The position numbers were made by a program, and so were the translations under genes. From RH2-MAG17b sp050745265 (GTDB lineage Bacteria > Acidobacteriota > Terriglobia > UBA7540), in the NCBI GenBank assembly GCA_050745265.1, contig JBOGKE010000106.1, positions 7,825 to 71,824 of the forward strand: 64,000 nt of DNA, read 5' to 3'. Shown piece after piece: positions 44,874 to 52,784 of this stretch (the first letter of the stretch is position 1; the number at the start of each line of letters is the position of its first letter). Under the pieces are notes generated by a model. The model searched no databases. It was not told where the DNA came from and was given only the letters and a program-made list of their open reading frames with translations.

Positions 44874-46613
44874 TCATGCACCAGCTCCATCATCCTCTTG
44901 CTCGATCTCGCCGCTTCCTCTTCCCGCGATCATTCTTCCGCCTTGCTCAACCGTTTCCCCGCGAACCGCGACAACTCCTTCCTGGCTCTCTTCAGGCAGT
45001 GCAAAACGCTCTCGAATCGCCCGGCGTATGTTCTTTTCGCTCACGATGAGACCTTGCTGCGCGAGGGCGGTGAGGTCGGCAATCAGCTCGCCGGCGCTGC
45101 GCGCTTGAACGTTTGCCGGAATGAGCCGCGGGCACGGCGCCTCGCTGCCGAAATTCATGGCGACCAGCCGGCGAATGGTCGAGTGCGTGAGATCGATGGC
45201 GATCTGGTCCGCCACGCTCTGCAGGCCCAGCATGAAAAAATCTGTCGCAGTGGCGCCCAGGGCGCGTGAACCGTGAGAACTCTGGCCGAGATCGATGAAC
45301 GTGTTCAACGCCGCGCGTGAGATCATTTCGTTGTGATGTTGTATCGAGGGCATGATGTCCCGAAGATTGCCCTGATAGCCGACCACGCGCAGGCCGGTGT
45401 GCGGCTCGCCGGGCGGCTCGACGAGCCCGGTCGCCTCGTGGGCTGCGAGTTGAGTTACAAAACCGTACGCGGCTGCTTTGTCTTCTGCCCCAAACCCCTC
45501 CGCGAGCCGGAAAACCGGGATACCCAGAGCGTTTCGCTCGTTGGCAATTGCGTCGATGCGGTACAACTTCGATTTCACGTACCAGTGAGGGTACATTGCA
45601 CGTTGCAGCGCAATCCCCCAAAAGTTCGCTCCCTCCTGCTGGTGCGTGAAACGGCAAAGCTTATCGGCCGGAAGCAGCGCGTTGAGGAACTCGTTGCCGC
45701 GATATCCGTATTGCTCGAGGGCGAGCAGCGTCTCTCCGTCCGCTTCCGTGTGCCAGCGATAGAAAGTGAGCGGCAATCGCGACGGCAGACAGCGCACCCT
45801 GATCCTATCTCCGTCCACAGACCATACGTCTTCATGAACCGCGCACCCGAAATCGAGCATCAGCAGCGCGTTCGCAATCACAGACTGCCAGCTTTGCGAA
45901 ACCCAACCGCCGGTCGAAGACCGAAATTCGAGCGCTCCGAAGAGATTGTCCTTGACGAAGGTGGCGATTTGCTTGGCTTTTGCCGCCGTCGCTTTTCCCG
46001 CCCCGGTGCTCGCCCTTCTCCCGGTTCCCGTGTCTCCGTCCCCCGCTCCATCAGCCGGAACGATTTCCCATTTCGCCGACAGGACCGGCAATTTGCACGC
46101 TGCGAGCGTGGCCCGGACCTGCGCATCAGAGCGCCGCATCTTTTCGTAAGTCGAAATCGCATTTCGCCCCATCAGCTCGGCATTGTACTCGCCGAGATCC
46201 ACGAGGAAACCGCTGGTAATGGGAGTGCCCGAAACGCCAAACGTGGATTCGAACTCGCCTCGCGCGGCGGATATTCCGGACCAGGCGTGTGCAGGCCCAG
46301 GCACGGGGCGCAGCGGAGCGACGGGGCCGGCCCCGATGCCGCTCCAATCTCCGCGAGTGGTCGGAAGAACCGTCGATGCAGCCCCAACAGGCGCTGATAC
46401 CAGGCCGCCTCCCGTGACAACGCCTCCCCCCACGCCCAGCTCAACTTCCGCCAGCGCGACGGCACGATCGACCTGCAATTTCACATCTCCGCTCTCGAGC
46501 CGCTTTGACCTGGCATCGTTCACCCGCGTCCCCGTCGGGTGACCGTTCTCCGGGTTGTGCGAGAATTTCTTCACCTGTTTCACCGGCTCATCGGTGCGAT
46601 GTCTCAATGCCAT
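44874..46613 (-). CDS. Phage portal protein (DUF935, Mu gp29-like)
   Basis: The protein has 579 residues from the ATG at 46613, which overlaps the upstream C1A peptidase stop by TGATG; the frame is open to 46649. The N-terminal 100 residues are a flexible G/V-rich linker. The core has TYEKMRRSDAQVRATLAACK, KWEIVPADG, FVKDNLFGALEFRSS, LMLDFGCAVHEDVW, DKLCRFTHQQEGANFWGIAL and AQQGLIVSEKNIRRAIRERF. It forms the DNA-entry ring of the head. The chain terminates in an acidic tail. Confidence 0.87.
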   Translation of the reverse strand: MALRHRTDEPVKQVKKFSHNPENGHPTGTRVNDARSKRLESGDVKLQVDRAVALAEVELGVGGGVVTGGGLVSAPVGAASTVLPTTRGDWSGIGAGPVAPLRPVPGPAHAWSGISAARGEFESTFGVSGTPITSGFLVDLGEYNAELMGRNAISTYEKMRRSDAQVRATLAACKLPVLSAKWEIVPADGAGDGDTGTGRRASTGAGKATAAKAKQIATFVKDNLFGALEFRSSTGGWVSQSWQSVIANALLMLDFGCAVHEDVWSVDGDRIRVRCLPSRLPLTFYRWHTEADGETLLALEQYGYRGNEFLNALLPADKLCRFTHQQEGANFWGIALQRAMYPHWYVKSKLYRIDAIANERNALGIPVFRLAEGFGAEDKAAAYGFVTQLAAHEATGLVEPPGEPHTGLRVVGYQGNLRDIMPSIQHHNEMISRAALNTFIDLGQSSHGSRALGATATDFFMLGLQSVADQIAIDLTHSTIRRLVAMNFGSEAPCPRLIPANVQARSAGELIADLTALAQQGLIVSEKNIRRAIRERFALPEESQEGVVAVRGETVEQGGRMIAGRGSGEIEQEDDGAGA

Positions 46614-47419
46614 CACGCCTTCCACGGCTTGCCGAGGTGCCCCATCCACATATCGGGATCTGAGATTTCAGTTCGGTCGAGGTACTCGTAAGGCATCCAG
46701 AAACATCCTTGATTGCCCCACTCGGCGCCCCACGAGTTCTGCACATAGAAGCTCGCGCGGTTGTCGTCGTATCCTCGAATTACCACGGCGTGACCGCCGA
46801 GCGGCATTTCACCTGGCCGCGGCATGGGAACGACCCCGTCTCTTCCGATGCTCTCAAAAGACGGGTACACCACGAAGCCAAGAAGAACTGCGTAACCCGA
46901 GGCAAGGGACTGCCGGGCGGTGGCGGCGTCGGGAACGCGGTGGTATGCGCCGATCCGGTGGATCTGAGCGCTCGAAAGATCGCCCGCGCTGTCGTTCGCG
47001 GGAGCGGAGGCAAAATCGCCCGGCCGGTAGGGATCGTCGATCTCCGGGCAGACGCCCAGGTGCGCTAGGACGTAGCAAACATCGCGGATTGCAGCCCCGC
47101 TGTCTTGATTCACGTCCTTGTTCCAGGGCAGGTTCCGCTCCTGGTAATAAAGGAACAGCCGGCTCAGATCTTCGTCCGGCGGGGAATATCTGGGAAACCG
47201 CTGCGCCAGGAATCGCCGGTAGAGCACACCGGCGTTTGCCGTGCAGCTACCGAGTGCGCCCTGATCGTAGACGGGCAGGCTCAATCCGGCGAACACATCG
47301 ATACTCGACGGGAGCGGCGCGTCAATGCCGAGGTGCGGCAGCCGGTTCACGCGATAATCGCGCTTGTCCGGCGCGTCCGGCCTGCGTCCAAGTCCTTTTC
47401 CCAATTTCGGCGTAGGCAT
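46613..47419 (-). CDS. Papain-like C1A cysteine peptidase within the head module
   Basis: The protein has 268 residues from the ATG at 47419 (GGAGAGCAG site). All papain-family landmarks are visible: VYDQGALGSCTANAG with the catalytic Cys (about residue 60), GGHAVVIRGYDD with the His, and YVQNSWGAEWGNQGCFWMPY with the Asn. There is no signal peptide. It starts with a basic KLGKGLGRRPDAPDKRDYRV, typical of prokaryotic C1A-like proteins. Its stop overlaps the portal start, so it is firmly part of the phage operon. A role in processing head proteins, lysis, or an unrelated cargo function is all conceivable. Confidence 0.82.
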   Translation of the reverse strand: MPTPKLGKGLGRRPDAPDKRDYRVNRLPHLGIDAPLPSSIDVFAGLSLPVYDQGALGSCTANAGVLYRRFLAQRFPRYSPPDEDLSRLFLYYQERNLPWNKDVNQDSGAAIRDVCYVLAHLGVCPEIDDPYRPGDFASAPANDSAGDLSSAQIHRIGAYHRVPDAATARQSLASGYAVLLGFVVYPSFESIGRDGVVPMPRPGEMPLGGHAVVIRGYDDNRASFYVQNSWGAEWGNQGCFWMPYEYLDRTEISDPDMWMGHLGKPWKA

Positions 47420-47524
47420 CTGCTCTCCAGTGTCCGTTTGCGGCCCCTTCAAGGTTCGACGAAGCGTGGCTCGGATCCGCCAGATCGTCTTATTCCCCGG
47501 TGCGCCGGGGACCGTCTCGGTGCT

Positions 47525-48097
47525 CTACTTCAATTTCGCGCCGGCGAACGCCGCATTCACTTGAGGGCTCGACGACGCCTGGGAAACAATTGCGTCGTAC
47601 TCCTTTTTGAGTTGCTTCGCGCTCAGCGGAACCGCGGAAGCTGCCCCGGACCGGCCCTGCGCATTGGAAACGAGCGGTAGGATCTGTTCAAAGGCGTTCG
47701 TCTCGCTGGCGATCAGAGTGGTAATTGCGGTGATCTTTTGAACCGTTGCCGGGTCCGTGATATGCAGGGCCGGCAGCAGGCCATTCAAGTGTGTTTGCAC
47801 GTCGGCAAGCGCCGCATTGATCTTCTCCACCGTTGTGACGTTGGGCGAGGTCTGGTACTGATCCACCAGTTGACCGACCAGATTCAGGTCCGCCGACACC
47901 TGGTTTGCCGTCGCGCTGATAGTATTCACGTCGGCCGTCGGGACGGTTTTTCCTTCGAGCAGAACAACCGCGGTGACGAGGTTTGTAATCATCGGCAGTA
48001 CTACAGGCAGAATTTGCTGCGCCATCTTAATCCACTGCGCTGTTCCACAGCCGGCGAGCGCCAGCACCAAAACCGGAATCACCAACAGCTTTTTCAT
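47525..48097 (-). CDS. Lipoprotein of the phage cassette
   Basis: The protein has 190 residues. Its signal peptide and lipobox (MKKLLVIPVLVLALAGCGTA) predict a lipid-anchored protein, with a second hydrophobic stretch (ILPVVLPMITNLVTAVVLL) and an Ala/Gln-rich helical body. It lies between the holin-like gene and the C1A peptidase, so a spanin-type or superinfection-blocking role is possible. Confidence 0.7.
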   Translation of the reverse strand: MKKLLVIPVLVLALAGCGTAQWIKMAQQILPVVLPMITNLVTAVVLLEGKTVPTADVNTISATANQVSADLNLVGQLVDQYQTSPNVTTVEKINAALADVQTHLNGLLPALHITDPATVQKITAITTLIASETNAFEQILPLVSNAQGRSGAASAVPLSAKQLKKEYDAIVSQASSSPQVNAAFAGAKLK

Positions 48098-48161
48098 TTT
48101 TCTCCTCCGCAGATTGCGCGGATTACGCAGACCTCCTGTGGAATCTGCGTAACCGGCCGAT

Positions 48162-48365
48162 TTATTTGGGCACTGGCGACTGCTTCAGATACAGCGCCGC
48201 TCCTACGATTGCGCTCACGAGGGCGACGATTCCCAGATTCCGAAGGCCGCCGGTGACGCCCGGGCTGAAATGTCGGGGGTCGGCAACCAGCGCCGAGATT
48301 GAGTTCGCCGCGCTCGATACAATTGCCGCGAAGAGACCCTTCAACCAGACGCGCCAATCTCCCAT
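48162..48365 (-). CDS. Small membrane protein, holin-like
   Basis: The protein has 67 residues with a hydrophobic/amphipathic segment (LFAAIVSSAANSISALV) and a stronger membrane helix (LGIVALVSAIVGAALYLKQS) ending in a short basic/Pro tail. Its size and neighbours (lipoprotein, amphipathic protein, endolysin further upstream) fit a holin. No sequence family is recognised. Confidence 0.55.
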   Translation of the reverse strand: MGDWRVWLKGLFAAIVSSAANSISALVADPRHFSPGVTGGLRNLGIVALVSAIVGAALYLKQSPVPK

Positions 48366-48435
48366 TGATTTGCTCCCAACCGGAACCTCAGCTCCCCGAA
48401 ACGTGTTGGCGGCCCCTTAGCCGCCACCAAGGGTG

Positions 48436-48696
48436 CTACTGCGCCTTCTCGTCGGAGCTTGCCGGCTGGGCGTCACGATCAAAACGCTTCTTGATCTCCT
48501 GCCCCGCTCCGTCAATGCCCTGCTTGGCTGCGCGACCTGCCTCCACGGCGCCCTTCTCGGCGCGTCGGGCCACGTCTGCAATCGCGTCGTCAGCGAGACG
48601 GCCAGCTTCCTCGGCGCCGTTCTCCAACTTCCCAAGCGCTTCGCGGCCGCCGTGGGTGATCTTGTTAAACGCCCTCTTCACGATGTTGTCTGTCAT
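48436..48696 (-). CDS. Amphipathic helical (LEA-like) protein
   Basis: This is an 86-residue, highly charged Ala-rich helix (GREALGKLENGAEEAGRLAD, ADVARRAEKGAVEAGRAAKQ) without cysteine or membrane segment. It resembles late-embryogenesis-abundant or YtxH-like repeats. It follows the large terminase gene within the cassette; the role is unknown. Confidence 0.6.
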   Translation of the reverse strand: MTDNIVKRAFNKITHGGREALGKLENGAEEAGRLADDAIADVARRAEKGAVEAGRAAKQGIDGAGQEIKKRFDRDAQPASSDEKAQ

Positions 48697-48729
48697 TCCT
48701 CTCCTCGATTCACGTGATTTGCCCGTTTC

Positions 48730-50235
48730 CTACAGTACGGCTGCAAAGAGTCCGGCCGTAGCCGGTCTTCCGACAAGCTGCCCCACTTCGGCCAAGCGGT
48801 AGCTGGCCGGGAGAGCAGCGATCCCCGCGATGTGGCGCTGGGCTGCCATCTCTGCCATGGCAAACGCCCACCAGTGATCGGCATGCCCGAACTCCGCATC
48901 GTGTTCCGTGTCGAAGCGTGTCTGGCCGATTGCGTTCTGGGTCCTCTTCACGGCGCGAAACGACGCGCGGATGCCGTCGTGGTCGGGAATGCGCACTTTT
49001 CCTTCTTCCATTCGGCGCCGCGCGTAGACGGCGAGCGCCTCTTTGGTGGACTGCGTAAACTGGATACCCTCCACCATTCCCGGATACTCCCTCTCCAACT
49101 GCTCCGCGATTGCGAGCCCCATTCCGGATTGATCCACGTTGAGCCGCCGGATGAAAGGCATGAGTGATCTCGCCTGCTTCACCTGGTCGGGCGTCGGCAC
49201 GTTGCGCATCTCAATAACCCCGCGGGTCCAGGTCACATCGCCAACGAGCTCTGCCAGCCAGATCACCGACAGATCCCGGTTTCTCGCTACGTCCCAGCCG
49301 GCGTAGAGATTGCCGATTGCGCTTTGCGGGTCGCCGATTTTCCCGGATTGCAAATCATCAAGCGTCGAGCGAAAATCAGCGGACGCCTCCGGGCTGACAC
49401 CCTTCTGAAAAAGATCCGCCGTGATCCATTCGCTCGCCGTGGTCACGAACTCGCAACAAAACTCCTGACGCCACGTTTCCTCATCGACGCCAGCGCGCAG
49501 TTGTTCGAGGTCCACCTGCAACCCCTGCTCTACGGCGTCGTAAATGGACGTTTTATGAGGTGACCACTTGTTGTGCTTCGACGGCACGCCGTCCACCAGT
49601 CCCGCGCCTTTTGCGATTTCGAAATACTTGCCCTGCTGGCCGTTCGGCGTCGAAACGACTTCCAGTCCGTAGCCGCGCGTTGTGATCGGGTACAGCGCGG
49701 TATAAATCTTGTCCGCGTCGGTATGAAAGGCAAATTCATCCAGGGTCACGTGACCGGTGTAGCCGCGTGCCGTATCGGGGTTCGCAGGCAGCCCGTAGAT
49801 AACCGATCCGTTAGGAAAGCGCACCTCGAGCTGTTTGATCAGCGTCCCTTCGAAGAACTGGGATTCGCTCATCTTCGTCAGCAGACCGCAGGACCGGATG
49901 TGCTCCTGCACCTTTTCCATCAGCATCCGCGACTGGCGCTCTCCCTTGGAGAGAAGGATCCAGGTGGTGCGGCGCGCGAGGCATTGAAGCACGGCCCGCA
50001 GCGTGGATGAGAACGAGTAGCCCGTCTGCCGCCCCTTCACCACGATCTTCAGGGGCGAGTTGTCCCCGACCCAGCGGAGCTGATAGGGCAGAAGGCGCAA
50101 CTGCAACTGAGGCAGCAACGGAGCGTTCACTTCAATACGTCCCTTGGCAGCCCGTTTCCCCGCCCTCGGCTTGCCCCTCTTCTCCGCCCGCGGAGGCGCC
50201 CCTACCAAATCGCGCTGAGTGTCACGCTTTTCCAT
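48730..50235 (-). CDS. Terminase large subunit (Mu gp28-like)
   Basis: The protein has 501 residues from the ATG at 50235, which overlaps the end of the small-terminase gene by 14 nt; the longer frame to 50331 is unnecessary. ATPase motifs: a divergent Walker A in LKIVVKGRQTGYSFSSTL, Walker B in GHVTLDEFAFH and VVSTPNGQQGKYFEIAKGAG. The RNase H-like nuclease domain has AGWDVARNRDLSVIWLAEL, RLNVDQSGMG and EFGHADHWWAFAMAEMA with acidic residues. It packages DNA into the prohead using the portal. Confidence 0.88.
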   Translation of the reverse strand: MEKRDTQRDLVGAPPRAEKRGKPRAGKRAAKGRIEVNAPLLPQLQLRLLPYQLRWVGDNSPLKIVVKGRQTGYSFSSTLRAVLQCLARRTTWILLSKGERQSRMLMEKVQEHIRSCGLLTKMSESQFFEGTLIKQLEVRFPNGSVIYGLPANPDTARGYTGHVTLDEFAFHTDADKIYTALYPITTRGYGLEVVSTPNGQQGKYFEIAKGAGLVDGVPSKHNKWSPHKTSIYDAVEQGLQVDLEQLRAGVDEETWRQEFCCEFVTTASEWITADLFQKGVSPEASADFRSTLDDLQSGKIGDPQSAIGNLYAGWDVARNRDLSVIWLAELVGDVTWTRGVIEMRNVPTPDQVKQARSLMPFIRRLNVDQSGMGLAIAEQLEREYPGMVEGIQFTQSTKEALAVYARRRMEEGKVRIPDHDGIRASFRAVKRTQNAIGQTRFDTEHDAEFGHADHWWAFAMAEMAAQRHIAGIAALPASYRLAEVGQLVGRPATAGLFAAVL

Positions 50236-50926
50236 CTGCGCCCCTGTTGATCTGGATTTCGGGCGCGGTAACGATCCCGTAGACTTCGTTGATCTGCTGA
50301 ATGATTTCAGCCGGGAGCGCCTTGTCATCACCGTGCCTGTCGATGAGCTGCTTCAATCGATCCAACTGGACCTTCGCCATCTGCACCTTGACTTGAATCG
50401 CGCGCACCCGCTGCCGCGATTCGGTGGCAGAGATGCCAAGCTTTTTGTCCTGGCGCTGGGCATCGGCGGTTTTGAGACGAGCTTCCCTTTCGTCCTTGAG
50501 TAAGCGCATTGCCTGGGTCGCAGCGGAGCGCCGCTCCGCGCTGCTCAATCCGCTTAATCCCATCATCAGGACGGAAAAGGCCAGGTCGGATTGGGGAGAG
50601 TCGGGCTTGCTGCCGAGGACTCTTTTGAGCTCTCTAGCCGCTGCCAACTGACCAGCGAACCGTTCCCCCTGCAACTTCACGTCCTTGCGAAAAAACCGCT
50701 CTATCGTCGTTGGCTCGATTGCGGCTTGGCCAGAGGCGCTAACGAGAGCCGCAATCTCCTCGAATGATCCGCCGTCGCGGAGTTCCTTTTCGACGATCTC
50801 CTTCAGGCCGCCTGGAAGTTTCGCAACATCAACGTAGACCTTCGGCTCGTCGGCGGACTCGGCGGTCTTCGGGGTGGCCGGGGCGTCGGGAGTGCATTGC
50901 ACGTTCTTGCTTTTCTTCGACGCCAT
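50222..50926 (-). CDS. Terminase small-subunit-like protein (DUF3486, Mu gp27-like)
   Basis: The protein has 234 residues from the ATG at 50926, which overlaps the preceding stop by TAATG; the frame is open to 50980. The N-terminal third has the DUF3486-like helix-turn-helix: LPGGLKEIVEKELRDGGSFE, EIAALVSASGQAAIEPTTIE and RFFRKDVKLQGERFAGQLAA. A long coiled segment follows. It would recognise DNA for packaging; an EIIQQINEVYGI motif lies near the C-terminus. Confidence 0.75.
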   Translation of the reverse strand: MASKKSKNVQCTPDAPATPKTAESADEPKVYVDVAKLPGGLKEIVEKELRDGGSFEEIAALVSASGQAAIEPTTIERFFRKDVKLQGERFAGQLAAARELKRVLGSKPDSPQSDLAFSVLMMGLSGLSSAERRSAATQAMRLLKDEREARLKTADAQRQDKKLGISATESRQRVRAIQVKVQMAKVQLDRLKQLIDRHGDDKALPAEIIQQINEVYGIVTAPEIQINRGADGKA

Positions 50927-51240
50927 TACTTTTGCGGCTCCAGATAAATTCCATCGTCGGCGGGAAGCCGGCCATCCCAATAGTCGATTCCCTTGGCGGT
51001 GATCTTGATCAGCGAGATGTTCCGGTGCATTCGCGGCCCCCGCGCCCCTTCGACAGACACCAAACCCTTTTCAGCCAGGTAAGCGACGTGGAAACTGAGG
51101 TCCTCCGTGGACACCGGGAAGCCTACAAAGTCGAGCTCTCCCTGAAGCAGCGGTATGGTTGCGGACTGGGGATAGATTAAGCCAAGGTAATAGAGGATCT
51201 TTCCCCGAATGATTTCCTTGTGACGAAGCGACGTAGTCAT
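50926..51240 (-). CDS. Winged-helix phage protein
   Basis: The protein has 104 residues. LRHKEIIRGKILYYLGLIYP, PVSTEDLSFHVAYLAEKGLV and the strand ISLIKITAKGIDYWDG give a winged-helix pattern like small phage DNA-binding proteins encoded before Mu-type terminases. Its stop touches the terminase-like start. It could regulate the late operon or aid packaging. Confidence 0.6.
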   Translation of the reverse strand: MTTSLRHKEIIRGKILYYLGLIYPQSATIPLLQGELDFVGFPVSTEDLSFHVAYLAEKGLVSVEGARGPRMHRNISLIKITAKGIDYWDGRLPADDGIYLEPQK

Positions 51241-51596
51241 CTCACAACCCTCGAAGCAGTAAGTTGGGTCGCGTCCTGACCCGTTCGGGCGGCGGTGGTC
51301 TCAATTCGAGAACCCCACGCGCCCCTCGTCGGCCTTCTGACCACGGCTTGAGTCTCTGAGAAGTCGCGCAGCGCAAGACGCGGGCGCCCCGCGAATAGGG
51401 AGGCTGGTCGATTGTAGTCGGAGCCGGCAGTATCGCCCCTGACCGCTGCAGCGAACCGGGATGCTGCCGGTCCGACCTTTGCGTCCCTTCCCTCAAAGGA
51501 CGACGCAAGATGAAAATCCCATGGGCTCCCAGAAGAGCCATTCGTCACCCGCTCTTGAACGCTCGCTCTTCTCCGCATCGTCGGTCCCTTTTTCAA
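51237..51596 (-). CDS. Possible small Arg-rich protein
   Basis: This frame starts at TTG 51596 (overlapping the endolysin stop) or ATG 51578 and ends at 51237, overlapping the next start by ATGA. The overlaps on both sides favour a real gene, but the predicted protein is Arg/Ala-rich, without strong secondary-structure or motif support. It may be a chance frame. Confidence 0.3.
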   Translation of the reverse strand: MKKGPTMRRRASVQERVTNGSSGSPWDFHLASSFEGRDAKVGPAASRFAAAVRGDTAGSDYNRPASLFAGRPRLALRDFSETQAVVRRPTRGAWGSRIETTAARTGQDATQLTASRVVR

Positions 51597-52375
51597 AGTT
51601 GCCTTCCTCGGGCGTTCGCGGGGACCGTCCGCTTATCGCCCGCCGGCAGGAGTAATAACTTGTAGAGCTCCAGTCTCCGCATTCCCTTCAGGACGTATTC
51701 CGGGTCAAACGTTTTCCCGTCCGGCCTGCCAGTGTTCCAGCAGCGGAAGAGCGGCGCAAAATCGCGACGGGGGAGCAGGTGAAATCCCTTCGCAAAATCG
51801 TTCAGAATCTCTACCGCGAGCCGGAAATGCAGGTGCGCGTCGAGCAGGATCTCGATGGTCGCCGCTTTTCTGATCACGTGGTAGCCCATGATCTGCGTGA
51901 AGCCCCACGAAGTAGCGAATCTCCTCAGCGTGTGATCCTGCGCATCGCTGAGGGCGCGCGGGGCTTCCTGCACCGTCTCGGGTATCGCGAGAGGCTGTCG
52001 AAGCTGCGGCCCGAAGGCCGCCACATTGCTGTTAAGGGCAGCGGAGATTTCGGGCCAGGTGAGGGATCCATAGCACGCTGACTGGCCAATTGCGACGGCT
52101 TTGAGGCGCCCGTACACGGCGGGCTCAAAGCAGCTCGCATCTCGCCGACCGCCTGACTCGTTGGCGGTCAGAGCCCCGAGAAATTCCTCGGGCACGGCCG
52201 ATCCCATAACTGCTTCGGCGATCAGAAGATGGCACGTTTCAAAGACCCGGTGGACCACGATCTGGTCGGCTTCGAACAGACCCCGTCTGGCGCCGGTCGA
52301 CGTCTGATTTTGAGCCAAACTGCGCTCCCCTACTTCAATGCCTCTATCGTTGAACTCCGCACCGCTGTTGCTCAC
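51593..52375 (-). CDS. Phage endolysin (lysozyme-like muramidase)
   Basis: The protein has up to 260 residues. The catalytic region reads FLGALTANESGGRRDASCFE with a Glu-Ser-Gly of the goose/SLT lysozyme fold, then SWGFTQIMGYHVIRKAATIE and FRCWNTGRPDGKTFDPEYVL, the hallmark C-terminal part of phage N-acetylmuramidase domains. Part of the N-terminus may precede the true start (a GTG inside, near VVHRVFETCHLL, is possible). It is the first gene of the cassette in transcription order. It would degrade host peptidoglycan together with the holin-like protein. Confidence 0.78.
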   Translation of the reverse strand: MSNSGAEFNDRGIEVGERSLAQNQTSTGARRGLFEADQIVVHRVFETCHLLIAEAVMGSAVPEEFLGALTANESGGRRDASCFEPAVYGRLKAVAIGQSACYGSLTWPEISAALNSNVAAFGPQLRQPLAIPETVQEAPRALSDAQDHTLRRFATSWGFTQIMGYHVIRKAATIEILLDAHLHFRLAVEILNDFAKGFHLLPRRDFAPLFRCWNTGRPDGKTFDPEYVLKGMRRLELYKLLLLPAGDKRTVPANARGRQL

Positions 52376-52784
52376 TCACCAACCTTAACAGCGTGCTCTG
52401 AGACTATGGGGACAGCCGAGATAAATGAGACAGTTTCTTTCAATTCGGCAGCACGATGCCAAAATGGGGGTCCAAAACACGATCATTCTCGGCCTTCAGC
52501 TCTCTGCCTAAAGCCGGCACGCAAGCTATTGGCAAAGCAGAGGTTAGGTGAGATTCCTTGTCGTCGGAGGCTCCTCGGCATGACCGGCCCCGACGGTTGC
52601 CCGCCAACCGGCCAGGATTATTGTGCTTGAAAAGTGCCTCGCCTGTGCCTGCAGGCGCTCAATATGGCGGGCGCTTGTCGAGAACGATCACCCATCTTGC
52701 GCGAGTGAGCGCCCAAGCGTAAGCTTCACTGAAGGCAACTACGTGTCCGGTCGAGGGCTCGACAAATTCGGTGGCGGGAGGGCA
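52376..52784. other. Region between the phage cassette and the chromosomal gene
   Basis: No gene is supported. The region is the right border of the phage cassette and should hold the promoter of the leftward late operon and of the rightward gene at 52785. No integrase, attachment repeat or tRNA is seen. Confidence 0.45.

Larger units (their letters stand above)
30953..52375 (-). mobile_element. Phage structural cassette (prophage remnant or GTA-like)
   Basis: About 26 genes run on one strand in the order endolysin, packaging, lysis, head, connector, tail. The head/packaging part is Mu-like (DUF3486, gp28-type terminase, DUF935 portal, I-type protease). The rest is siphophage-like, with tail tube, G/GT chaperones and a short tape measure. 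No integrase, MuA/MuB transposase, repressor, replication or tRNA attachment site is visible on either side. The borders are set by the convergent RodZ-like gene on the left and the 52.8-kb secreted protein on the right. Confidence 0.85.

Noticed and set aside
45333..46397. Plus-strand frame of 354 codons opposite the portal gene
   Set aside because: Antisense to the conserved portal gene and rich in Arg; no support.
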